A DNA stretch of 64,000 bases from Hydrogenophaga crocea (GTDB lineage: Bacteria > Pseudomonadota > Gammaproteobacteria > Burkholderiales > Burkholderiaceae_C), in the NCBI RefSeq assembly GCF_011388215.1, contig NZ_CP049989.1:2356001-2420000 (forward strand), written 5' to 3'. The notes beneath the pieces were generated by a model, which saw only the letters and a list, made by a program, of their open reading frames with translations, was not told the origin of the DNA and ran no database searches. Each line of letters begins with the position of its first letter. Positions within the stretch are counted from its first letter, which is position 1. Position numbers and translations under genes: made by a program. Below, one piece after another: positions 6,585 to 14,484 of the stretch.

Positions 6585-9008
6585 ATGCACCGATCACAAC
6601 GCTACTCCCTCACGCCCCCGCGCGTGGTGCCTCAGCCGGGCGCGCGCACCGCGGCGCCCGACCCGCACGCGCCCGCGGACCTGGTGGTGGTGTCGCTGGC
6701 CGAGGCGCCGGCCCCCGATCTGCAGAGCTGGCAGCGCCTGCTGCGGGCCCACCAGCGCACGCTGGCCACGCTGCAACTCGGCGACGGCACCGACGCCTTC
6801 GACACGCTGTGCGAGCAACTGGGCCGCTGCGTGGGCCCGCTCACGCGCGTGGTGCTGGTCGACCCCGGCCAGGGCGAGGGCATCGACGGCCTCGCGCACC
6901 TGCTCGACGCCTGGCTGCGCGAATGGCGCCACGACGCCGGCCACGACACGCCAGGCCTCGTGTCCACCCTGCAGACCATCGGGCCCCACGAGCTCGATGC
7001 CGGCGGGCTGGCCCGCGTCGTGTCGCGCGCCTGGAGCCCAAGCCCTGCAGGGACGCGGGCGAGCACGCCTGTGCCCGCCCGCGTCGTGGGCAGCCTTGCG
7101 CACGGCGTGCCGGTGGCGCTGCTGGTGACCAAGGTGGGCGGGTGGAGCGAAGGCGATCGCCTGTTGCTCGCGCAGCTGCAGCAAGCGCTCGCCCCGGCGC
7201 CGCTGCTGGCCATCGCCGTGGACCAGCCCGCCCGCGATCTCGCGCCCCTGGAGGCGCCCTTGCTGGCCCTGGTGTCGCCCTGCACGTCCGCCCTGGTGCT
7301 GGCGCACAACGCCAGCGACCCGCAGGCGCGGCTGCTGGCGGCCGAGCTGGGCGTGCTGGCGGCGAACCTCAACGACGGGCTCGCGTTCGTCGCCGGCTGC
7401 CTGGGCCGTCCCGCCCGGCGGACCGGCGGCAGCGCCGCCGACGCAGGCCCCTGGGCGAGCAGCCTGCACAGCGCCCTCAGCAACTGGCCGAAGGCGATCG
7501 CCTGGCACGACCGGCGCTACCTGCGGCGGCTCGACGCCTGGTTGCACGAGGCCCTGCCGGGCGGACGGGACAACCCGCTGCACCGGCGCCTGATGGATCA
7601 CATGACCCGCCAGCTCGGGGCCCACCTGCGCGGCAACGGCCCGTCAAGCCCGGCCGCCCCGCTGGACCTGGTGCTGCCCATGGCCGACCTGCAGCAACTC
7701 CCTCCGCTGCCGCCGCGCCGCCTCGCCTCGCTCACGCTCGACCTCCAGGGCTGCCCGGCGGTCACCCTCGCGCTCGGCCGCCTGCCCCCCGATCTGCAGT
7801 GCCTGAGCGCCTGCCACGGCCAGCTCAGCTACCTCACGCTCGACACGCAGCAGCTGCACCCGTCGATCCGCATCGAGCTCGACCACAACAAACTGGCCTG
7901 CATTCCCCTGTCGTTCTGGGCCCTGCCCGCCACGGCCACCGTGAGCCTGCGCGGCAACCCCCTGGCCGAGCGCACGCGGCGGCAGATCGAAGCCACGCGC
8001 CCGGGTGCCGCGCGCGAATGTCCGCTGTTCGAGACCGATCCCCCGAGCCTGCGCGAGGCGCTGCGCGGCTGGATCGACCTGCCGCCCGCCGAAGCCCGCA
8101 GCGCGCACTGGCAGCGCATCGAAGAAGGCCTGGGCACACCCGACTTCGTCGCCTGGGTGGGGCGGCTGGCGCGCCTGACGCCGCGCCAGCGCCGCACCAT
8201 CCGGCCGCAGCTCGTGGCCCTGATCGACCGCTGCACCCAGGACCCGGCCTTGTGCGGCACGGTGCTGGCGAACGTGGACGGCGCGGACGCGCGCTGCGAC
8301 GACCGCGTGGTGCTGGTGTGGGAACGCGTGCGCCTGGGGCTCGTGTGCGCGCTCGCCTGCCGCGACGCCACCGCGGCCGGCACCCTGGCCGCCGCGCTGC
8401 TGCCACACGCCCGGCGCGCGTTCCGCACGGAAAAGCTGCTGGCGATCGCGGGCGAGAAGACGCGCGCGGTGGAAGCGGTCTGCGTGGCCCGGGGGGCTCG
8501 GCTGGAAGACGTCGAGGAGGTGGAGATCCACCTCGCCTACCTGTCGCAGCTCGACAGCCTGCTCGACCTGGGCAGCGGCATGGGCTTTGCCCTCCACATC
8601 GATGAGGGCATCTCCAAGGTCTCGCTGCGCGAGGTGCAGCAGGCCGCACGTTGCGTGAAGGCCGCCGAGAACGCGCACTTCAACGGCTTTCTGATCCAGT
8701 GGGAGCCCTGGCGCCTTGTGCTCCAACACCGCCGGCCCGAGGCCTTCGAAGCGATCCGCGAGCAGCGCCAGGACCTCGACCGCATCGCGGCCTGGACGGC
8801 CGAGGTGCAGGACGGCATCGACCGCATGGCGCGCCAGCACCCCGAGCGGCAAGCCCTCACCGCGCGCGAGCAGCAGGAAGCGCTGACCCGGGGCCTCGCC
8901 GAGTGCGAACGCAGGTGGGTGGCCGAACAGCTGCTCGCGCTCACGCACGCGGTGCTCAAGGACGAAGGGGCCGAGCAGGCGCTCGACCCCTTCTGGTCCC
9001 TGGTGTGA
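6585..9008 (+). CDS. LRR and NEL-type E3 ubiquitin ligase-like protein (candidate secreted effector)
   Basis: The 807-residue product has three parts. Residues 1-360 are of unknown type. Residues about 365-470 contain degenerate leucine-rich repeats of the LPX kind (LPPLPPRRLASLTL, LGRLPPDLQCLS, NKLACIPLSFWALP, GNPLAER). Residues about 480-807 resemble the NEL domain of IpaH/SspH/SlrP/NopM ligases. In the NEL part the catalytic signature is C571-D-D-R, matching CEDR of IpaH. It is followed by a long helix pair with EEVEIHLAYLSQL near 645 and by W706-E-P-W709, matching WGPW of IpaH. In that family the cysteine takes ubiquitin from a host E2 and passes it to a target recognised by the LRR. The ATG at 6585 has AGGAG eight bases upstream; an earlier in-frame ATG lacks one. 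No secretion apparatus is visible nearby and no membrane segment or Sec signal is seen. The assignment rests on motif comparison from memory. Confidence 0.83.
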   Translation: MHRSQRYSLTPPRVVPQPGARTAAPDPHAPADLVVVSLAEAPAPDLQSWQRLLRAHQRTLATLQLGDGTDAFDTLCEQLGRCVGPLTRVVLVDPGQGEGIDGLAHLLDAWLREWRHDAGHDTPGLVSTLQTIGPHELDAGGLARVVSRAWSPSPAGTRASTPVPARVVGSLAHGVPVALLVTKVGGWSEGDRLLLAQLQQALAPAPLLAIAVDQPARDLAPLEAPLLALVSPCTSALVLAHNASDPQARLLAAELGVLAANLNDGLAFVAGCLGRPARRTGGSAADAGPWASSLHSALSNWPKAIAWHDRRYLRRLDAWLHEALPGGRDNPLHRRLMDHMTRQLGAHLRGNGPSSPAAPLDLVLPMADLQQLPPLPPRRLASLTLDLQGCPAVTLALGRLPPDLQCLSACHGQLSYLTLDTQQLHPSIRIELDHNKLACIPLSFWALPATATVSLRGNPLAERTRRQIEATRPGAARECPLFETDPPSLREALRGWIDLPPAEARSAHWQRIEEGLGTPDFVAWVGRLARLTPRQRRTIRPQLVALIDRCTQDPALCGTVLANVDGADARCDDRVVLVWERVRLGLVCALACRDATAAGTLAAALLPHARRAFRTEKLLAIAGEKTRAVEAVCVARGARLEDVEEVEIHLAYLSQLDSLLDLGSGMGFALHIDEGISKVSLREVQQAARCVKAAENAHFNGFLIQWEPWRLVLQHRRPEAFEAIREQRQDLDRIAAWTAEVQDGIDRMARQHPERQALTAREQQEALTRGLAECERRWVAEQLLALTHAVLKDEGAEQALDPFWSLV

Positions 9009-9023
9009 ACGCGGGCGCCGGCC

Positions 9024-9245
9024 TCAGCAGCAGCGCCCCATGCGCGCGCCGTAGCGCGCCGCCTGGCGCTCGCGGAAGAAGGCCTCGTAGCTCATGGGCG
9101 CCTGGTCGGGGTGCGTGGCCTTCATGTGGGCCACGTAGCTGCCGTAGTCGGGCACGCCCACCATGAGCCGGAAACTCTGCGTGAGGTAGCGGCCGGCGCG
9201 CCCGATCTCGTCGAGCAGGCCGCCGCCGCTGGTGGCCTCAGCCAT
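9024..9245 (-). CDS. YbdD/YjiX family small protein (CstA partner)
   Basis: This 73-residue protein belongs to the short YbdD/YjiX family (DUF466) that nearly always follows cstA-type transporter genes. The family features seen are LMVGVPDYGSYVAHMKATHPD and a cysteine pair at the extreme C-terminus (GRCC). The start ATG at 9245 overlaps the end of cstA by 8 bases, indicating translational coupling. Its molecular role is not firmly known; a function together with the transporter is inferred from the constant pairing. It converges on the NEL-like gene with a 15-base gap. Confidence 0.9.
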   Translation of the reverse strand: MAEATSGGGLLDEIGRAGRYLTQSFRLMVGVPDYGSYVAHMKATHPDQAPMSYEAFFRERQAARYGARMGRCC

Positions 9246-11310
9246 GGGCCGCAGCGCCGGCGGGCAGCGCCTCGTAGGGGGTTTCGGTCACGGTGGCGTG
9301 GCGCTCGGCGCGCGCCTTGAGCACGCTCTTGACGCTGTAGAACAGCACGCTCACCACCACGAACATGAAGAGCGCGCACAGCACCGCGTCGAGGCGGTTG
9401 TTGAACACGATGCGCGACATGGCCTCGCTGGTCTTGGCCGGTGCCAGCAGCACGCCCTGCTGGATCGCGTCGGCGTAGCGGTTGGCGTTGGACAGGAAGC
9501 CCACCTTGGGGTCGCTCGAGAAGATCTTGAGCCAACCCGCCGTCAGCGTGCACACCAGCAGCCAGGCCGCGGGCACCACGGTGACCCAGGCGTAGCGGTC
9601 TTTCTTCATCTTGTAGAGCACCACGGTGCCGAGCATGAGCGCCACGGCCGCGAGCATCTGGTTGGCGATGCCGAACAGCGGCCACAGCGTGTTGATGCCG
9701 CCCAGCGGATCGACCACGCCCTGGTACAGGAAGTAGCCCCAGGCCGCCACGCACAGGCCGGTGGCGATCAGGTTGGCGGGCAGCGAATCGGTGCGCTTGA
9801 GCGAGGGCACGAAGCTGCCCATGAGGTCCTGCAGCATGAAGCGGCCGGCGCGCGTGCCCGCGTCCACCGCGGTGAGGATGAACAGCGCCTCGAACAGGAT
9901 CGCGAAGTGGTACCAGAAGGCCATCATGGCCTTGCCGCCCACCACCTGGTGCAGGATGTGGGCCATGCCCACGGCCAGCGTGGGCGCGCCGCCGGCGCGC
10001 GCGAGGATGGTGTTCTCGCCCACGTCCTTGGCGGTCTGCACGAGCATCTCGGGCGTGATCACGAAGCCCCAGGTGGACAGCTTGGCCGCCACGAGCTCGG
10101 GCGTGTTGCCCACCAGCGCGGCCGGGCTGTTCATGGCGAAGTACACGCCCGGGTCGATGCAGGCCGCGGCCACCAGCGCCATCACGGCCACGAAGGACTC
10201 GGCCAGCATGCCGCCGTAGCCGATGAAGCGCGCATTGACCTCGTTGTCGAGCATCTTGGGCGTGGTGCCCGAGGAGATCAGCGCGTGAAAGCCCGACACC
10301 GCGCCGCAGGCGATGGTGATGAACAGGAAGGGGAACAGGTTGCCCGACCACACCGGGCCGTTGCCGCCCGCGAACTGCGTGAGCGCGGGCATCTGCAGCG
10401 GCGGCGCCACCACCACGATGCCGATGGCCAGCGCCACGATGGTGCCGATCTTGAGGAAGGTGGAGAGGTAGTCGCGCGGCGCGAGCAGCAGCCACACGGG
10501 AATGGACGCGGCCACGAAGCCGTAGCCGATGAGCATCCAGGTCAGGGCCTTGCCGTCGTAGGTGAACAGCGGCGCCCATTCGGGGCTTTCGTGCACCCAT
10601 TGGCCGGCCACGATGGCCAGCATGAGCAGCGCGAAGCCGATCACCGACACCTCGCCGATGCGGCCCGGGCGGATGAAGCGCAGGTACACGCCCATGAACA
10701 GCGCCACCGGGATGGTGGCCGCCACGGTGAAGGTGCCCCAGGGCGATTCGGCGAGCGCCTTGACCACGATCAGCGCGAGCACCGCGAGGATGATGATCAT
10801 GATCATGAAGGCGCCGAACAGCGCGATGATGCCGGGCACCGTGCCCATCTCCTGCTTGATCAGGTCGCCCAGCGAGCGGCCGTCGCGGCGCGTGGAGATG
10901 AACAGCACGATGAAGTCCTGCACCGCGCCGGCGAACACCACGCCGGCCAGGATCCACAGCAGGCCGGGCAGGTAGCCCATCTGCGCCGCGAGCACCGGGC
11001 CCACCAGCGGGCCGGCGCCCGCGATGGCCGCGAAGTGGTGGCCGTAGAGCACGTACTTGTGCGTGGGCACGTAGTCGAGGCCGTCGTTGTGGCGCCAGGC
11101 CGGCGTCATGCGCGAGCCGTCCAGGCCGAACACCTTCGTGGCCAGGAACAGGCTGTAGTAGCGGTAGGCGATCAGGTAGACGCAGACGGCGGCGACCACC
11201 ACCCACAGGGCGCTGACCGCCTCACCGCGCCCCAGCGCCACGGCCGCGAGCGCGAAGGCGCCCAACAAGGCCACGAAAAACCACCCCAGGTGGCGACCCA
11301 GTCCAGACAT
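9238..11310 (-). CDS. cstA: CstA family carbon starvation transporter
   Basis: This is a 690-residue polytopic inner-membrane protein with roughly 16 to 18 hydrophobic segments. Members of the family (CstA, BtsT/YjiY) import peptides or pyruvate. Recognisable segments include GSRMTPAWRHNDGLDYVPT, FAAIAGAGPLVGPVLAAQMGY, ISSGTTPKMLDNE and GGINTLWPLFGIANQMLA. The start ATG at 11310 has GAGGAG upstream. It leads a cstA-ybdD transcription unit, with a response regulator and kinase immediately upstream on the same strand. That arrangement suggests substrate-dependent control of cstA, as BtsSR controls BtsT in enterics, although the sensor here is of another class. Whether the substrate is pyruvate or peptides cannot be told from sequence. 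Confidence 0.93.
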   Translation of the reverse strand: MSGLGRHLGWFFVALLGAFALAAVALGRGEAVSALWVVVAAVCVYLIAYRYYSLFLATKVFGLDGSRMTPAWRHNDGLDYVPTHKYVLYGHHFAAIAGAGPLVGPVLAAQMGYLPGLLWILAGVVFAGAVQDFIVLFISTRRDGRSLGDLIKQEMGTVPGIIALFGAFMIMIIILAVLALIVVKALAESPWGTFTVAATIPVALFMGVYLRFIRPGRIGEVSVIGFALLMLAIVAGQWVHESPEWAPLFTYDGKALTWMLIGYGFVAASIPVWLLLAPRDYLSTFLKIGTIVALAIGIVVVAPPLQMPALTQFAGGNGPVWSGNLFPFLFITIACGAVSGFHALISSGTTPKMLDNEVNARFIGYGGMLAESFVAVMALVAAACIDPGVYFAMNSPAALVGNTPELVAAKLSTWGFVITPEMLVQTAKDVGENTILARAGGAPTLAVGMAHILHQVVGGKAMMAFWYHFAILFEALFILTAVDAGTRAGRFMLQDLMGSFVPSLKRTDSLPANLIATGLCVAAWGYFLYQGVVDPLGGINTLWPLFGIANQMLAAVALMLGTVVLYKMKKDRYAWVTVVPAAWLLVCTLTAGWLKIFSSDPKVGFLSNANRYADAIQQGVLLAPAKTSEAMSRIVFNNRLDAVLCALFMFVVVSVLFYSVKSVLKARAERHATVTETPYEALPAGAAAHG

Positions 11311-11455
11311 GCGTGTCTCCTCGTGTGCGGCGACCGCACCGATCCGGGTCGCCAGGCGCCGGGCAGTATCGGCAGCGCACCCCTTTGGCGCATCCGTTGC
11401 ACCGCGCGATGCACCACGCGGTCCCACCTAAGTAAAAACCCGTATCAGGGTCGCG

Positions 11456-12082
11456 TCACGGGGCTTCGCGCGCGTGTTCGACCGCGTACTTGATGAGTTC
11501 GGCCTGCCCTTCGAGCCCGAGCTTGCGCTTGATGCTCTGGCGGTGCGCCTCGACGGTGCGCACGCTCAGCGCCAGCGCCTTGGCGATCTGCTTGCTCGAC
11601 TCGCCACGCCCGAGCGCACTCAGGATCTGGCTCTCGCGCGGCGTGAGCATGGGCCGCACGGTCTGCGAGCGGAACAGCCGGCGCGAGACCGCCGGGCTCA
11701 GGAAGGTGCCGCCCGCCACCACCGCCTCGATCGCGGCCACCACCTCGCTGGCCGGCGTCTCCTTGAGCACGTAGCCGCGCGCGCCGGCCTGCAGCGCGCG
11801 GTGCACGTACTCGGGGTTGTCGTACATGCTGAACATCAGCACGCACAGCGCGGGGCGGCGCGCGAGCATGGCCTGCACCAGGTCGATGCCGTTGCTGTCC
11901 TTCAGGCCCACGTCCTGCAGCACCACGTGCGGGTCGGTCTCGTCGAGGCGGCGCAGCGCCTCGGCGGCGTCGCCGGCCTCGCCCACCACCTCGAGCCGAG
12001 GCACACCCGACAGGCGCGCGCGCAGGCCCTCGCGCACCATGGGGTGGTCGTCGACCAGCAGGATGCGGATCGGCTCGTTCAT
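11456..12082 (-). CDS. NarL/LuxR-family response regulator
   Basis: This 208-residue regulator has an N-terminal receiver domain (ILLVDDHPMVREGL; phospho-acceptor Asp in VVLQDVG; a Lys in YVLKE) and a C-terminal LuxR-type helix-turn-helix (LTPRESQILSALGRGES ... KQIAKALALSVRTVEAH). The start ATG at 12082 overlaps the stop of the preceding kinase gene, so the two form a standard two-component pair. The gap to cstA is 145 bases and should hold the cstA promoter. It contains the direct repeat GGTGCA-N6-GGTGCA on the minus strand. Control of cstA is inferred from position. Confidence 0.93.
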   Translation of the reverse strand: MNEPIRILLVDDHPMVREGLRARLSGVPRLEVVGEAGDAAEALRRLDETDPHVVLQDVGLKDSNGIDLVQAMLARRPALCVLMFSMYDNPEYVHRALQAGARGYVLKETPASEVVAAIEAVVAGGTFLSPAVSRRLFRSQTVRPMLTPRESQILSALGRGESSKQIAKALALSVRTVEAHRQSIKRKLGLEGQAELIKYAVEHAREAP

Positions 12083-13416
12083 ATCAGGGCCTCGATCTGC
12101 GTGCCGTGCCCCGGCTCGCTGTGGATGGAGAGGCGCCCGCCGATGGTGGCCAGGCGCTCGCGCATGTTGCGCAGGCCGATGCCGCGCTCGGGATCCAGGT
12201 GCACGGCCTGCGGGTCGAAGCCGCGCCCGTCGTCGGTGACGGTCATGCGCAGGCCCCGGGGCTCGAAGGCCAGCACCAGCTCGACGCGCTGCGCCTGCGC
12301 GTGCTTGACCACGTTGGTGAGGCTTTCCTGCGCGATGCGAAACAGCGCGGTCTTGGCCTCTGCCGCCACCTCGCGCTCGGCGCCTTCGATGCGCACCGCC
12401 ACCGGGACGGCGCTCGCGTCTTCGACCTCCTGCGCCAGGTGCTGCAGCGCCGCGGGCAGGCCCAGGGTGTCGAGCAGCGCAGGCCGCAGGCGGTGAGAAA
12501 TGCGCCGCACCTCGACCAGGCTGTCTTCGAGCAGCCGCAGCGCCTGCGCGAGCGCGCCCGGCTTGCCGCCCTCGGCGCTGGCCTCCATCAGCAGCTTGGT
12601 CGACACCAGGCCCTGGCTGATGCCGTCGTGCAGCTCGCGCGCGAGCCGCGCGCGCTCGTCTTCCTGCGACTGCTGCACCTGGCGCGCGAGCAGGCGCAGC
12701 TTGTTCTCGGCCACGCGCTGCTCGCTGAGGTTGAGCGCGAGCCCGCACACGCTGATGAGCGCGATGCCGAAGGCCGCGATGCCCGCGATCCACAGCAGCG
12801 TGGTGGCGATGTTGCGGTTGGCCTCGCGCTCGAGCTGCTGCAGCGTGGCCTGCATGCCATCGAGGTAGAGGCCGGTGCCCATCATCCAGCCCCAGCGCTC
12901 GAAGGCCACCACGTAGCCGAGCTTGGCCGCCATCTTGCCCGCCGAGGGCTGCTGCCAGAGGTAATCGACGAAGCCGCCGCCCGCGCGCGCCTGCGCGATC
13001 AGGCGCTGGATGGTGGGCCGGCCCTCGGGGTCGCGCAGCTCCCACAGGTTCTGGCCCACCAGCTCGGGCTGGCGCGAGTGCATGAGCACGCGGCCCTGCA
13101 GGTCGTAGACGAAGAAGTAGCCGTCGGGGCCGTAGTCGAGCGAGGCCAGCAGGCGCAGCGCCTGCTCGCGGTCGGCGGCGTCGTCGCCCTGGCCCGGGGC
13201 GCGGCGGCGCTCGTAGAGCGGCATCACGGTGCTGGCGGCCAGCACCACGTAGTTGTGCAGTTCGCTGCGCCGCGCGTCCATGTAGGCGCGCTCGACCATG
13301 GCGAACTCGCGCTGCGCGAGCGCGCGTTCCTGCTGCAGCACCGCGAGCGCGATCAGCGCGAGCGAGGCCAGCAGCGGCAGGATGGCCAGCAGGAGGATCT
13401 TGGAGCGCAGGCGCAT
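12079..13416 (-). CDS. Cache-domain sensor histidine kinase (HisKA_3 type)
   Basis: The 445-residue membrane kinase begins with a transmembrane helix (ILLLAILPLLASLALIALAV). A periplasmic single-cache domain follows, with DGYFFVYDLQGRVLMHS and GWMMGTGLYLDG, then a second helix near residue 190-210 and a cytoplasmic kinase core. The dimerisation motif is ARELHDGISQGL with the phospho-acceptor His near residue 257. The ATPase part has DDGRGFDP and GIGLRNMRERL. Cache domains of this type bind small organic acids in the periplasm, which fits control of the adjacent cstA gene, but the ligand is unknown. It overlaps the regulator gene by four bases. Confidence 0.92.
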   Translation of the reverse strand: MRLRSKILLLAILPLLASLALIALAVLQQERALAQREFAMVERAYMDARRSELHNYVVLAASTVMPLYERRRAPGQGDDAADREQALRLLASLDYGPDGYFFVYDLQGRVLMHSRQPELVGQNLWELRDPEGRPTIQRLIAQARAGGGFVDYLWQQPSAGKMAAKLGYVVAFERWGWMMGTGLYLDGMQATLQQLEREANRNIATTLLWIAGIAAFGIALISVCGLALNLSEQRVAENKLRLLARQVQQSQEDERARLARELHDGISQGLVSTKLLMEASAEGGKPGALAQALRLLEDSLVEVRRISHRLRPALLDTLGLPAALQHLAQEVEDASAVPVAVRIEGAEREVAAEAKTALFRIAQESLTNVVKHAQAQRVELVLAFEPRGLRMTVTDDGRGFDPQAVHLDPERGIGLRNMRERLATIGGRLSIHSEPGHGTQIEALI

Positions 13417-13464
13417 GGCGGGCGAAAACGGGCGAAGGCGGGATTTTCCGCCATCGCGCCGCGC

Positions 13465-14484
13465 TCAGCCCGCGGGCGCATCGAGCAGCCGCACCCGGTT
13501 GATGGCCATGGCCGCGGCCGCGGTGCGGGTCTCCACGCCCATCTTCATGTGGATGCGTTCGAGGTGCTTCTTCACCGTGGCCGGGCTGGCGCCCAGGATG
13601 TCGGCGATGTCGCGGTTGATCTTGCCCTTGACGACCCAGTACAGCACCTCGGCCTCGCGCGCGGTGAGGCCGAAGGCGCTCGCGAGCGCGGCGTACACCG
13701 ATTCGTTCGAGGTTTCCTGCATCACGATCAGCCAGTCGCCCTCGCCCTGCGGATCGCTGTCTTCGTCGCCCACGCGCTGGTGCAGCCGGAAGGTGAGGCG
13801 GCGCGGGCCGTTCTCCAGCGTGAGGCGCGGCGGCTCACGCTGCGCCTGCGCCTCGGGCAGGTGGCGGCGCAGCCACTGCAGCACCACGGGCGGCGTGGTC
13901 GGCGCCTCGGTGCCGCAGTGCTGGCGCAGCAGCTCGCGCGCGAGCGAGGTCTGCCACAGCAGGCGGCCGTCGCTGGCGCGCACGGTGATGGTGGCGTAGC
14001 CGAAGGCGTCGAGCGCGTGGCGCGCCTGGCTGCGTTCGAGCGCGCCCTCGCGCTGCTCGCGCGCCTGCTTGAGGTGCACGCCCATGCGCGCCATCACCTC
14101 GCGCGGCTTGATGGGCTTGGTCACGTAGTCCACGCCGCCGGCGGCGAAGGCGTTCTCCAGGTGCTCGGTCTCGGTCAGGCCGGTCATGAAGATCACCGGG
14201 ATGCCCGCGGTCGCGGGGTCGGCCTTGAGGCGGCGCGCCACCTCGAAGCCGTCGATGCCGGGCATGAGCGCGTCGAGCAGCACCATGTCGGGCAGGGCCT
14301 GGCGCGCGCGGCGGATCGCGCTTTCGCCGTCGAGCGCCACGAGCACGGTGTAGCCGGCGTCGTCGAGCGCGTCGTGCAGCGGCGCCACGTTGTCGGGCAC
14401 GTCGTCGACGATCAGCACCACGCGGTGCTCGCCGCGCGGCAGGCGCGGGTTGTCCAGGGAGGTGTCGGGCTCAGGCATCGCCAT
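13465..14484 (-). CDS. Response regulator with receiver, central spacer and LuxR-type HTH
   Basis: This 339-residue protein has a receiver domain at about 20-140, with D27-D28, phospho-acceptor D71 in VLLDALMPG and a Lys in YVTKPIKP. A central region of about 110 residues ([21 protein letters not shown] onward) looks like a degenerate PAS-like sensor. The C-terminal LuxR helix-turn-helix at about 265-330 reads [20 protein letters not shown] ... [17 protein letters not shown]. The start is the ATG at 14484, or the one at 14478; both overlap the end of the transporter-kinase gene. It is the obvious output partner of that kinase, and urea-utilisation genes are plausible targets from context. Confidence 0.9.
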   Translation of the reverse strand: MAMPEPDTSLDNPRLPRGEHRVVLIVDDVPDNVAPLHDALDDAGYTVLVALDGESAIRRARQALPDMVLLDALMPGIDGFEVARRLKADPATAGIPVIFMTGLTETEHLENAFAAGGVDYVTKPIKPREVMARMGVHLKQAREQREGALERSQARHALDAFGYATITVRASDGRLLWQTSLARELLRQHCGTEAPTTPPVVLQWLRRHLPEAQAQREPPRLTLENGPRRLTFRLHQRVGDEDSDPQGEGDWLIVMQETSNESVYAALASAFGLTAREAEVLYWVVKGKINRDIADILGASPATVKKHLERIHMKMGVETRTAAAAMAINRVRLLDAPAG

